The position numbers were made by a program, and so were the translations under genes. DNA of 64,000 nt from Takakia lepidozioides. Taxonomy: Eukaryota > Streptophyta > Takakiopsida > Takakiales > Takakiaceae. The notes under the pieces are model-generated. The model was not told the origin of the DNA. It did not search any database and saw nothing but the letters and a program-made list of their open reading frames with translations. The DNA lies in contig CM060734.1 in the NCBI GenBank assembly GCA_030704615.1, positions 13,580,001 to 13,644,000 on the forward strand, given 5' to 3'. Positions 23,330 to 33,550 of the stretch are shown in pieces (position 1 is the first letter of the stretch; each line of letters starts with the position of its first letter).

Positions 23330-24570
23330 AAATGCGAATGCGGCGCCGCATTTCCGTTAAGTACCATCACGAAGCTACACATCCGTACTTGTTGGAAGAA
23401 AATGCGGCACCGCATTTCCGTTCCACCTTCACATACCTTAGTTGTTGAACGGAAATACGGTGCCGCATTTCCGTCCCACAGCTCCATGTATGAGATACAA
23501 AAGGGAAATGCGGCGCCGCATTTCCATTCAGGAATGTTGAAAGGTGCGATTCGGACGGAAATGCGGCACAACATTTCAGTTCCCGTGGTTCATGATTTTC
23601 AATCTGAATCGAAATACGGTACCGCATTTCCGTTCCCCCTTCACATACCTTAGTTGATGAACGGAAATGCCGTTCCACATTTCCGTTCGGGAAAGTATAG
23701 AGGTCTCACCTGAACAGAAATGCGGTGCCGCATTTCTTGTCTGGAAAGTTTGAAGGTCTCACATGGATGGAAATGCGGCACCACATTTCCGTCCCACAGC
23801 TCCAGGCCTCGTATACAAAACGGAAATGTGACGCCGCATTTCCGTTCGAGAATGTCGGAAGGTGCGACTCGGACGGAAATGCAGAGCCGCATTTCTGTTC
23901 CCGTTGTTCACGATTTTCAGTCAGAACGGAAATGCGGTACCGCATTTCCGTTCTGTAGAGTATTAAGGTCTGACCCTGGCGGAAATGCGGTGCCGCATTT
24001 TCGTTCCACAACTCCATGCCTCACATACAAAACGGTAATGCGGCGCCGCATTTCCGTTTTAAAATGTCGGAAGGTGCGACTCCGACAGAAATGCGGTACC
24101 GCATTTCAGTTCCGATGTTTCACGATTTTTCATCAGAACGGAAATGCGGTGCCGCATTTACGTTCTGGAATGTTGGGAGGTGCGACTCAGATGGAAATGC
24201 GCTGCCGCATTTCAGTTCCGATGGTTCACGATTTTCAGTCAGAACGGAAATGCGGCACCGCATTTCCGTTCTAGATAGTATGAATGTCTCAATCGGTCGG
24301 AATTGCACTCGGCTCCATGCATCAGATACAAAATGGAAATGCGGCGCCGCATTTCCGTTCTGGAATGTCGGAAAGTGCGACTCGGACGGAAATGCGGTAC
24401 CGCATTTCCGTTCCACCTTCACATACCGTGCTTGCTGGATGGAAATGCGTTACCGCATTTCCGTTCTGGAGAGTATAAAGGTTTCCCCCGGACGGAAACT
24501 CGGTGCCGCATTTCCGTCGTTCTGGTGCCTGACCAAGATGCAATACGGAAATGCGGCGCCGTATTTCCGT
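23330..24570. repeat. Element 1 palindromic satellite with higher-order structure
   Basis: About 23 palindromes of the form GGAAATGCGG-NN-CCGCATTTCC every 48-57 bp, between the divergent starts of the accessory gene (22984, minus) and the transposase (24986, plus). Spacers fall into a few types: B (CTCCATG..ATACAAAA), C (AATGTCGGAAGGTGCGACT), D (GTTCACGATTTTCAGTCAGA), E (GTATTAAGGTCTGACC), A (TTCACATACCTTAGTTG). They recur in the order B-C-D-E with interruptions, so a block of about 210 bp has been duplicated. The centre NN is almost always pyrimidine-purine. Likely the shared regulatory region and a protein-binding array. Confidence 0.9.
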
Positions 24571-24985
24571 CCACCAGCAATCGAAAGAATCACTCGGGAC
24601 GGGAAATCTGGAACGTGAATGGGTTGCATTGTTCCGAAACAACACAATTGCGGCCAGTCTTGATGAGCACAACTTCGTTGTCTGACAGTTTTAACTAACA
24701 GTACTGGCACTTGTCAGTGCGAACGTTCCTGTCTGCACCAAGAATACTGCTGGATCCACCCTCAGGAGAAACTGTCAGGAGATGTTATTTCGTCGCCGAA
24801 TCGGCCATCATTGTCATACTTACTGGCTATGGAATCACACCTCCCACCTTCATGCATGTAGCTTGAAACAATACTTTCCACTTCAATGTGCGACTTCCAA
24901 TCGTCGATGGACTCCGCATGGTGCCTGTGAACCTTGGTCTGTCGCTATACTGAACCTCGCAATTGCCAACTTCGTGCGGTGTTCG

Positions 24986-27900
24986 ATGGCTCCGAATTCC
25001 TATGCTATAGTTTGCTGTCCTCCACAACTTGGGAGAGCCTGGATCCCAAACGAGGGAGGACTTTGCAGAGTGACTGAAACTTACCTTTGTTCCAAATTCA
25101 AGCTCAAACCGGGCACAGTTTATTTGGAAGAAGAAAGGAAGGATGTTCCTGGACAGGTTGACGAGACCATTGTCGTGCTAGGTAACGACGGAGGTTGCGG
25201 AATCGAATGGCACGTACCCCCATCAGACACCATCCTGTACCGAGCTGTGGGAATGCCCATTCCTTTCCGAATCAGTCGCTGCCCACACCATCCACAAAGG
25301 AGTCCGGAAACCGACAGGCGGCCACTGCCAACAGAGAGGTATGCAATGATAATCATTCCCGACCTGGACTGTCAAGACCCTCCATAGCTTCTCGTGTGGA
25401 CGTATTCGACATTTCCGACGAGGAAGATGATTGCATTGAGGTACCCATATCCTCCACACGGTCGTTCAAATCCGGCATGGACGTCTCTATAGGTGCTACG
25501 CATGTTTCGAGCATAACTCCAACCCGGTCTATTGTGCAGCTTCTACGACAACATCACCTCGATGGTTCTCGCTCCGAGCTGGCTGCTCTCGACTATGCCA
25601 AATTCCCAGTCAGAAAGGTAACGTTTCTGCCTCCCGAAGTCGATGGCAATGTCATCTTCGAGTTTCCACCTGTTTCTTTGTCAAACAAAGCCTCCGGGAT
25701 GTTAACAGACATGGATCGAAAGCATGACGGACACCCCTGGTGTGTGACGAAGACCAGTAGCACAAAAATTGCTGATGGTGTTCGTGTACGATATGTCCTC
25801 TGTGCGGGGAAGCTGAGGTGCCTCAATCCCACCTGCTTCCACTTTCTCTCCAAAGGAGGGCGGAGAAACGAGACGGATTGGACTGGCACAGCGCATCATC
25901 CATTCATTGTCTCCAGCCAAGCTCCTGCGGGTTCTTTCAAGTGTGCACATTGCAAAGAACCCCGACGTGCATGTCCATGTGCAGAGCCAAACAATATTAC
26001 GTAATCCATTTGCTCCCGGACTTGACTAGAGCTTGCATACACGTTGGGGTCCACTGCCACCCCTTGGCGAGAGGCAACATGCGTGAGGCTGTGCAGGAAG
26101 CACACGACATCATAAAAGAGGAGGTGAAATTGAGCCCCGGAGCCAGACTAAAGCAGATTCAGCTGAAGGCAGCCCACAAGATTGCTCTTGGCAAAATCAT
26201 GTCTGAAGATGGTTCCGACCGAGAGCCCTTGACCGAAGACGAGATGCGTGACCTCTTGGAGTCCGTCTCGCACGTTTGTAGTCCGAATGTGCGGAATCAC
26301 ATCGCATCTTGCAAGCAGGAGTTCGGCAGGGGGTCGGACATGTATTCAATCCTGGAGGTGAAACGAATGACTGGATATGACTACATCCAAGGTAGCAGGT
26401 TTCCAGGGCAAGGCAGCGAATCCGATCGTTGTTACATTTTCAAAATGTCGACGTGTGGGCCTGGGAGTGGAGTCAACTTGGTCACTCGCATGACAACTGG
26501 AAACTTGTCGAATGCTTGGGTGATGTTTGATCACATCAAGAGAATTACAAACCATCAGTGGGTGACTATGGGTGCGCATGTTTATGACTATCACTCCAAG
26601 AGGCTCATGACGATTGCAATCTGCGAGATGAAAGGGGAGGACACACAGTCCGAGATGCATCTGTGGGAGGGCATAAACGAGCAGATGACAAGGGCGGGAT
26701 TGCCAGAGCCCAATTTCAGGGGATTCATGGCAAACAACGCTCAGGCCAACTGGGCAGCGGTGCGGCGTGTGTACGGTGAGGACCCCAATGTTCTTATGGA
26801 GGGGAAAGAGAGATCCTGTGGATTCCATTGGATGCAGAGTCTATCCCACTACACGACCAAATTTGTTGCTAGCTCATTCCAGGCTGAACACCGTGTACGG
26901 TGTGGAAGGATGCACCCACATTTGATGACGCGGAGGTTAAGTTTTCTATCATCGAGGCTTGGTGGAACACGTCAGGTGCAGTGGAGACAACCAATCTGGG
27001 AGCATTGCACAGCTGGTTGGGGTGGTGGCATTTTTGGTATCGACAGTTCGGACAGTACATGCGGGAGGTAGGCTGCTGTCATTTTCGTTCATTTGTCTTT
27101 CTGTTACGGACATTTCGATTGATCCCCGGTTGAAGGCGACGGCGATCTGGAATTTCTTGGGCTTCCACTGCTGGAAGACACATTGTGCGGCAACGTGACG
27201 GGACCTCGAGGTGCTGTCCGAATGTTCCTGTCGGATCTCCAGGAAACCTCTTCGCACCCGGGTTCCTCTTCAATCCTCTGCCTCACAGGGCGAGTCCGGA
27301 CGTCCCCCTCTAGGTGTTCACCTCTGCGGTGCAGAGGCGTCCCTTTGATCTTCTCTCGCAATGCTGTCGCCCATTTCAGTGGATTCTTGGACCTCGAAGC
27401 TGTTCGTACCAACAATTCCTCCCTGTCTGGCCCAAAGCCCTATTGTTTGCCGCTCAGGAACTTGTAGTACGTGGCTTGCTGCATGATTGCTCTGTCGATG
27501 TCCTCCGTTGTGGCCGTCACTACGTCCACCAGATGTGCGGCAGAAGACGCTCGCCAGGATGAGTGGACCGATTCTGCCATATTCGTGTTCGGCATGTCCG
27601 TGTCGGAATCCAAGCACCGCTCCTAGAAGGACACAAACAATGGTGTTTGCGGAGGCGACAACCACCCAGTTCTGGTTCTGCAGGCACGACATTATGACTT
27701 GCGTGTATGGAAAGCCCAAGTACGGCATACAAACAATGCCAGAGGCTCCCCCGGTGTGGCCGGTGGAACCAGGCTGCGATCTGAGTCAGGTTGAGGCCGA
27801 CGCCCTTACCACCGCAGGATTTCAGATGGTGCAACGCACTGACGTCCCCAGACAACCATTTCCGCTTCCACTGCCTCCACCACCGACCCCTGTGAGAGCA

Positions 27901-28327
27901 AGAACAATGGGACACGACAGCTCTAAGCATCCTACACACCGTTGGGGGAAACCGAAGAGGCGGCGACCTCCCTCAAAAGTGAACGAGACAAGGATGGGGA
28001 ATGCACTTCGGATGAACTGTACAATCCAGAGCTCGACAGAAGTGCCCCCCACCAGGATTCGGGCGTGTGTATCAGATGGCCACGGCAGGCTCAGCTGTTC
28101 GCAATGAGGTGTACACCATCACCATTTCAGAATTACCCACCTGCAATTGCACCGACTTCCAGATCATGGCGAACAAGGGGGCATCATACTGCCCTTGCAA
28201 GCATTTGTACTACGTGTACCTAAAGAGACTCCGTTGTAATTCCACAACTCATCACTTCATACATGCACCAGGGTTGAGCCCCCAGGAGGTTCATACTCTT
28301 CTGAATATGGATCCAGGGGACCAGTGA
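24986..28327 (+). pseudogene. Element 1 MULE-like transposase with SWIM zinc finger, broken and partly inverted
   Basis: Starts at ATG 24986 (MAPNSYAIVCCPPQLG), the counterpart of 58760 in element 2. In order: N-terminal LCRVTETYLCSKFKLKPG; a zinc-binding module with CLNPTCFHF, FKCAHCKE and RACIHVGVHCHP (a FLYWCH/GCM-like C-C-H-H pattern of MULE transposases); a DDE-type core with AWVMFDHIKRITNHQWV, AICEMKGEDTQSEM, FRGFMANNAQANWAAVRRVY and RSCGFHWMQSL; and a SWIM finger at about 28120-28215 (CNCTDFQIM...CPCKHLYYVYLKRL). Frame breaks lie at about 25265, 25965 and 26895. The second core Asp is Asn here (MANN versus MADN in element 2). 27075-27645 is inverted. The copy is dead. Confidence 0.75.
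27075..27645 (-). other. Inverted segment inside the element 1 transposase
   Basis: Read on the minus strand this segment gives CLDSDTDMPNTNMAESVHSS, RTASRSKNPLKWATALRE and RGEHLEGDVRTRPVRQR. These match the transposase exon of element 2 at 56588-55900, where they are collinear with the rest of the gene. Flanks on both sides are in plus orientation. The splice acceptor CCTTCTAG before the first motif was inverted together with its exon. Breakpoints are approximate. Confidence 0.75.
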
Positions 28328-29084
28328 GCTTGGCTTGCGGTCCCGATACAATGGTACGCCCATCCTTTTCGGATAGTAGAACTGTACTGCTGCCAATACC
28401 TCAGACTCTGGCCACAGAAAGGTCCGACATATGTCTTGCCTACCAGTAACCTGTTTTGCTCGAACTAAGATATTACTATATCGTTCACTTGTTTCCACGT
28501 GCATGTATTTTTGTATGTTGGAGGGTTCATGTTTTTCTGCTTTCCGAAAACTTGCTTTCCTCATTCGACCTCCGACAAGGAAATGCGGCGCCGCATTTCC
28601 AAGTATCGTCGTAGGTACTGGTAGAGGCGGCCTTCGCCAACACCAAACCGCTCCGAAATTTCGCACGTGCAAACCCTAATGCGGCACCTTATTTCCCAGT
28701 TCAGTTCCAAACCTTTCCTGCCGAATACCCGAAGAAGACAGAATTGTGAAGTACTGCAGACTCTATTGGTGCAGACTCCATTGGTTCAATCGCGGCAAAA
28801 GGGTCAGCTTCATTCCAATGTTAAGGCATGTAAAACCGCGGAATACTCTATACAGGCCAGTATGCGACGTCCTTTTGCAGTGGTATACTGGATTTCCCGT
28901 TGCACGGTCACTTATTTCCATGAGCGGATCTAAAAAACCATGAGCGGACTTGTTACTGACGACATATCTTCGCCGCATTACATGATCTGGAACGTCCAAA
29001 AACGGCAAGGTCAAATAAAAAACTATTATTTTAATACTTGTTTAATCTGCCGCATTTCCAAATTTGGAGGAGTCCGCTCATGAA
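28328..29084. other. Transposase-side subterminal region of element 1
   Basis: No gene seen. Holds one palindrome (about 28577-28603, GGAAATGCGGCGCCGCATTT core) and dispersed CATGAGCGGA motifs (28918-28950). Confidence 0.6.
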
Positions 29085-29192
29085 ATCCGCGTATCTTAGA
29101 CTTCGGCTCACCGCTCATGCGGCTCATGCGGCTCATGGCTCATGGCTCATGGCTCATGGCTCATGGTTTCTGCTCATGAAATAGTAAACCTC
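29085..29192 (-). repeat. Right terminal repeat of element 1
   Basis: Read inward from 29192: GAGGTTTACTATTTCATGAG, then CAGAAACCATGAGCC and at least six more ATGAGC-type units. It differs from the left end in the first eight bases but shares CTATTTCATGAGC. The same form, GAGGTTTGCTATTTCATGAG, begins element 2 at its transposase side. Confidence 0.85.
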
Positions 29193-30130
29193 GTTTGAGC
29201 TGCCAGGTAAGTGTTCATTGATCATCAAATACATGCCCTTTGTGGCCGATTTCCAGATGAAAAAAACAATGAGAAGGTGGGCTCAAATAGTGTGCGCCAA
29301 CGCACACTATTCCAGCTACCAGGTAAGTGTTCATTGATCCTCAGAGACATGCCCTATGTGGCCGATTTTCAAACGAAAAAAACAATGACAAGGTGAGCTC
29401 AAACAGTGTGCTTTGACGCACACTGTTTGAGTTGCCAGGTAAGTGATGATTGATCCTCAAATACATACCCTATGTGGCCGATTTTCAGATGACAAAGGCA
29501 ATGACAAGGTGAGCTCAAACAGTGTGCGTTGATGCACACTGTTTGAGCTGCCAGATAAGTGATGATTGATCCTCAAATACATGCCGTTTGTGGCCGTTTT
29601 TCAGATGAAAAATCAATGAGAAGGTGGGCTCAAACAGTGTGCGCCAACGCACACTGTTTGAGCTACCAAGTAAGTGTTCATTGATCCTTAGAGACATGCC
29701 CTGTGTGGCCGATTTTGAAACGAAAAAAACAATGACAAGGTGAGCTCAAACAGTGTGCGTTGACGCACACTGCTGGAGCTACCAGGAAATTGATGATTGA
29801 ACCTCAAAGAGATACCCTGGCTGGGTAATTTTTTTGTGAGAAGAACAATGATAAGGGGGGCTCAAACAGTGTGTGTCAACGCACACTGTTTGAGCTTCCA
29901 AATAGTGGAGGATTGAACCGGGCATAGTGGCCCTATCTGGCCGTTTTGCACACCAACAACCAAGTAAAATGGGGGGCTCAAACAGTGTGCGTCAATGCAC
30001 ACTGTTTGAGCTTCCAATTCGTGGTGGATTGAACCTGCCCTAGTTCCCCAATTTGGCCGTTTCGCACATCAACAAGCAAGCAAAATGGAAGGCTCAAACA
30101 GTGTGCGTCAACGCACACTAATTGAGCTTC
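29193..30130 (+). repeat. Element 0 palindromic tandem array, right part
   Basis: Continuation of 17210-18606 after element 1; the first eight bases are the duplicated target GTTTGAGC. Eight further palindromes (starts near 29279, 29396, 29511, 29627, 29744, 29858, 29974, 30090). The last four units have a different spacer (GTGGATTGAACCTG, TTTGGCCGTTTCGCACA), so the array has two subfamilies. Confidence 0.9.
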
Positions 30131-30213
30131 TTGTTCGCGGTTGATGCAACCTGGCAGAGATGCCGTGTGTAGACTATGTTCATATCAAAATACAATCTCA
30201 ACTGGGGTTCACA

Positions 30214-30651
30214 TCAGCAATGAAGCACAAAGGTGGTTTTCAAAGATTGTACCTTTTTTCGGGCTGCTCCAGAAGACTCCCCACTCGCCGGGGACCCTTT
30301 GCGCTTCGGACTGCTCTCCACGCATCGCATGTTCTGGAGCATCTCCCCCATCCTCTCTTCCACTATGAGGTTCTTCGTGAGGCCAGCATCAACATCATCT
30401 TCGGCGTCTGTCTCTCCCTCGGATGCAATGTCCTCCTCACCTGTTCTTGGAACTATGGCAGGCTGCTGTTCTTCTCCGGATTCCTGCTCTTCCATCGCCA
30501 TACTTTCCTCTTTGCCCTCTTCTTCCGCCTTTTCCTCTTCGTCCACTCTTTCCATCCTCATTCTATATCTGGCTCTATTCCTGTTTCTAGAGCTCGTGAA
30601 GTATAATGACTTCCTTCTCTTCCTCCTCCGCTGGAAACAAGGGCTCCCCAC
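30214..30651 (-). CDS. Probable N-terminal exon of the element 0 accessory gene
   Basis: Minus-strand frame with QRRRKRRKSLYFTSSRNR followed by a long Glu-rich region (RVDEEEKAEEEGKEESMAME) and SGAARKK, then a possible donor AAG|GTACAA at about 30240. The basic RRK-RK-LYF start resembles RRKLRKLYFGRR of element 1 and RRKLKALYYGRR of element 2, and its position, divergent from a transposase start, is the same. If correct, the palindromic array lies in the following intron. No in-frame ATG is seen close upstream; the frame's first listed codon is GTG, so the true start is unknown. Confidence 0.45.
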   Translation of the reverse strand: MGSPCFQRRRKRRKSLYFTSSRNRNRARYRMRMERVDEEEKAEEEGKEESMAMEEQESGEEQQPAIVPRTGEEDIASEGETDAEDDVDAGLTKNLIVEERMGEMLQNMRCVESSPKRKGSPASGESSGAARKKVQSLKTTFVLHC

Positions 30652-31525
30652 GATGCCTCTAGAGCTCTCCAGTTTGAGGTTTGCAACAAGGGTTGCTATG
30701 GCATGTAACCAAAATCAAAATTGTACATTGTCAACCGTATTTGGATGCGGGTGTTGTTATTGTGTGCGAACGGAATTCATCCATTTCGGCGTCTTTGTAT
30801 TATCCAAGAAATAAAGTGCTAGAAAATATGTACATCCGTTGCATGTACTTGTGATATATGTCAAATGTACTTCGCCACCTGCCAATACATGGCGGCCTTC
30901 TTGCATTCTTTCAAATTCGGAAGTGTCGTAGAAATCTAATGCTAGTTCAATTTCGAGCAGTTCTTGCAGATTCGCCAAAAATGTTATGCTTCACATATGC
31001 ATCCACGTGTGTCGTACTGCCTACCCTGTGGTTTGCATTTTGCCGTCATCGTCGCCATGGGGTCATTCGGTATAAAGGGTTGTGTCGGAAATGATCTTGT
31101 GTTGCACACATCCGTGCGAGGTGACTCTTGGAGTGTCAGTGTTTGTGCTGTGCTTTTCTGGCACAGCACAACCTCATTACATTCGGGGTCTTCCTGTTTA
31201 TTGCTCTCCAGGGTTGTTGCCGTCTTTCCATAATGGATGGTTTCATGTCATGTTCAGGGTTTGTTTTTCATCCAAAAACAGCACGGCTTCTTGTGGCTTC
31301 TTGTCTTTGAAAACAGTTTTTCTGGTTGATGTCTCTTAGCGTGGTTGTCTGCGAAGTTCAGTGCATGTCATTCCTACATCCTTTTGATGCATCGCCCGCA
31401 GCCTTTGGGTTAGTGCTACCCTTGTTGACCTCAATTTGTTTGTGGTGGATCCCCTTTCGAGAATTACGGGCTATCAGTTCGGGGATTCCGTTGTGAATCG
31501 CAACTTTCGGTCAGCGTAGGAAAAC
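30652..31525. promoter_or_regulatory. Divergent intergenic region of element 0
   Basis: Between the minus accessory gene exon and the plus transposase start. No palindromic satellite is found here, unlike elements 1 and 2. It is T-rich with no supported ORF. Presumed bidirectional promoter region. Confidence 0.35.
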
Positions 31526-32775
31526 ATGTCGAGGGAGCGAGATAGACTCGCCCGATTTCATTCCAATGCAGGTAGTCTTCCACTGACTGTCACTGCAGAC
31601 GACGATGGGTTTGCAGTTGTTCCTGAGGATGAGCTGGTTACAGTGTTCCCACTGGAATTGGGTTCTCTGCTTGTTCAAAAAGAGGTGTATGACGAGGATG
31701 AGAATTTGGATTCTGGACACTTGGAGAAACCATTGGTTGGCGAGTGTGGAAGGAAGTGGAGAGTCCTTCCAGGCACATACCGTGTCCTTGGAAAAAAGAG
31801 AAGACAATCAGCAGGATCAGTCATTACCCCTGGAATTGCAGCATCGGTCGTGCAGCAAAATGACACAGTTCATGTGAAACAAGAGGTGAGCACATCCACT
31901 ACATTCGTGACTCTTTCAGACTCGTCCTCGGAGGATGTTTCTGAGATTCCTCCGCCAGTGCAGACTCCATTCTTGGATGATGACGAATTGCAAGAGATAA
32001 CGAGTGTCATTCCAAAATTGAAAGCCCTCGCAGGGGTGCCTGGGTGCAAGAGCGAGATGCGTTTTGTTGATTGGGAGTCCCTTCGTGTGCAGCGGGTTCA
32101 ATACGTGCCAGCAGAGTTTGATGGGGACATCTTGTTTGAGCTCAACCCTCCCACGTCTTCCAATGGACTGGCTAGGCTTCTCCAGGGCATGGACAAAAAA
32201 CATGACGGACACCCTTGGTGCAGGACAAAAACGTCGAACATCCACAACGACATTGGATTGAAATTTCGAAGGTCGGTTTGCGTTGGGCATTGCAAGTGCC
32301 TGAATATTTCTTGCCCTCGGATGAGAAACAGCGCTCAACCAAATGAAAGTGAGTGGGAAGGTGTGCCCCTGAATCCTTTCACCCTAGGACTTGCCCCTCC
32401 CAAGACCAATACTTTTGTGTGCAGGTTCTGCAAACTTTCCCCGTCCTGTGTTTCTATGTGCCACGCTCATATGTACCAGGTGGCACACCGATGCAAGACA
32501 ATGACTCGTGCCTGCATTCATATGGGTGCACACGAGCATCTTGTGTCCAAAGGAAGTTGCAGGGATAGCGTGGACATCGCTAGAAATCTGCTGAAGCAGG
32601 AGTTCCACAATGCCCCTTGTGCAACACCTTCTGCTATAGCGCTTGCAGCTAGCAAGGCTTTCCTGGAAAAACACATACTAGGTGAAGGGGATTCGACACA
32701 ACCAATGCTGGATGCAGATTCGCTTGATGCAGTGATGGACCATTTCTCCGTGTTGAGCTCTCCCAATATTCGAAC
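31526..32775 (+). CDS. Element 0 transposase, N-terminal 416 codons, truncated
   Basis: Clean frame from ATG 31526. An acidic N-terminal region (LSDSSSEDVSE) is followed by FDGDILFELNPP, LLQGMDKKHDGHPWC, a zinc-binding module (CKCLNISCP, FVCRFCK, RACIHMGAHEH) and LSSPNIR. Each motif has a counterpart in the transposases at 24986 and 58760 at the same spacing, but overall divergence is much higher, so this is a separate subfamily. Homology stops at about 32775, just before the DDE core, where minus-strand gypsy sequence (CAGCCTCCCGTCTG) takes over. The visible part has no frameshifts, unlike the other two copies. Confidence 0.75.
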
Positions 32776-33185
32776 CCAGCCTCCCGTCTGATTATATGCG
32801 GTGGAGCCCCCCTTGAAGTAATCCTCAGGAACAAAAGACTCGTCCTTAAAACCATCGACATCAAAACCGGCCCGAGGCAGTAGCAAGACTTCCGTGACAA
32901 TATCTCAATGTTATTGACTGTTCCAGTCCTAGTAACAGGATCATAAGAATTATAGAATTGCATGACCGTGGCCATACTGGCCTTTGGCAGACTCTTCGCA
33001 GACAATAACAAGAACTCTAACATCCCGGACTGTCTCCACTGTGCTCTCTGCTCACGACCGCCCATAATCAAATTAATATCTCCCCCTCGCAACTCCCCCG
33101 CCATCATTGAAACTGCTCCCGGCAAAGACTGCTGCACAGCTTTCTTCACCATCCTGATGACTTTCCTCACCTCTCGGAGAAACAC
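32776..33185 (-). pseudogene. Gypsy gag-like fragment, copy 1
   Basis: Minus-strand frame with VRKVIRMVKKAVQQSLPG, GGREQRAQWRQSGML and QFYNSYDPVTRTGTV. It repeats 34902-35324 almost exactly but lacks 16 bases near 32900, which shifts the frame. A third partial copy is at 40700-40918. The listed 5' end is not an ATG. Assigned to gag by its position between a probable LTR and an integrase. Confidence 0.5.
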
Positions 33186-33269
33186 ACTCTCTCTCCACTC
33201 ACTGCACTCACACTTCTTATTACGACAAACTATCTGAGCTGCAAGAACAATGGACAGACAGTGGAAATG

Positions 33270-33519
33270 GCAAGAAGGGCCCCACTCCTATTTATCGCAC
33301 GTGATGGCTTAACCTAACAGCTGTCATATACGGCTACGATCGTCCTACAACCATAAAGAACTAACCGTCTCGACCCAATCTATCGGCTGTGACAAACGGC
33401 GGCGCTTTGTACACTCATAATGACTCTCCGTACCCTTCGCATTTACTTCATTCATTCGAGATAATATAGTTTTTTTAAAAATAAAAATAAAAATTGAATT
33501 GACTAATAGCTGATTGACA
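33270..33519 (-). repeat. Probable LTR of the minus-strand gypsy element (partial)
   Basis: Read on the minus strand it starts TGTCAATCAGC at 33519, directly after a purine-rich tract. It contains an ATAAATAG box (33288-33295 complement) 5' of the gag fragment. The LTR's far end could not be fixed because no primer binding site was recognised. About 240 bp of it recur at 48609-48852. Confidence 0.55.
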
Positions 33520-33532
33520 CCCCCTCCCACTT
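33520..33532 (-). other. Polypurine tract
   Basis: AAGTGGGAGGGGG on the minus strand, immediately before TGTCAATCA. Typical plus-strand primer site just upstream of a 3' LTR; it follows the integrase stop at about 33551. Confidence 0.6.
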
Positions 33533-33550
33533 AACCTGCCCACGGAATCA

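Larger units (their letters stand above)
18615..29192 (+). mobile_element. Element 1: complete 10,578-bp MULE-like transposon nested in element 0
   Basis: Bounded by the 8-bp duplication GTTTGAGC. Left end GGGGGCTGCTATTTCATGAG; right end read inward GAGGTTTACTATTTCATGAG. The shared core is CTATTTCATGAGC, with several ATGAGCC units following at each side. Contents: unknown gene A (minus), ParB-like accessory gene (minus), palindromic satellite, transposase (plus, with an internal inversion). Eight-base duplications fit hAT or MULE; the transposase sequence favours MULE. Frameshifts in the transposase indicate it could not mobilise itself now. Confidence 0.9.
12301..32775 (+). mobile_element. 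Element 0: large MULE-like DNA transposon, truncated, hosting a nested copy
   Basis: Left end GGGGGGTGCTATTCCGTGAG at 12301 inside a gypsy gag. It holds, in order: subterminal sequence, a minus-strand gene with methyltransferase-like and ParB-like regions (12984-17084), a palindromic tandem array (17210-18606 continuing at 29193-30130), an N-terminal exon of the same minus gene (30214-30651) and a plus-strand transposase (31526-32775). Element 1 (18615-29192) is inserted in the array; without it element 0 spans about 9.9 kb. The right end is lost: transposase homology stops at about 32775 where gypsy sequence begins. The probable left target duplication copy is CTGGAGTG (12293-12300), unverifiable without the right end. 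Confidence 0.75.

Noticed and set aside
23330-24570. CRISPR-like array (short palindromic repeats with regular spacers)
   Set aside because: Spacers are not unique: they fall into a few related types repeated in order, repeats are variable, no cas genes are present, and the context is a spliced eukaryotic genome.
23290-24710. Long open frames across the palindromic satellite on both strands
   Set aside because: They read the same palindrome in every frame (RRISV/AAPHF-type repeats) and have no start context or homologue; open frames are a by-product of the repeat.
27104-27728. Independent minus-strand gene inside element 1
   Set aside because: Its peptides match the transposase exon of element 2; it is an inverted piece of that gene.
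18615-29192. Assignment of element 1 to hAT because of the 8-bp duplication
   Set aside because: The transposase has a FLYWCH-like N-terminal module, a C-x2-F-H block and a SWIM finger, which are MULE features; MULEs also make 8-9-bp duplications.
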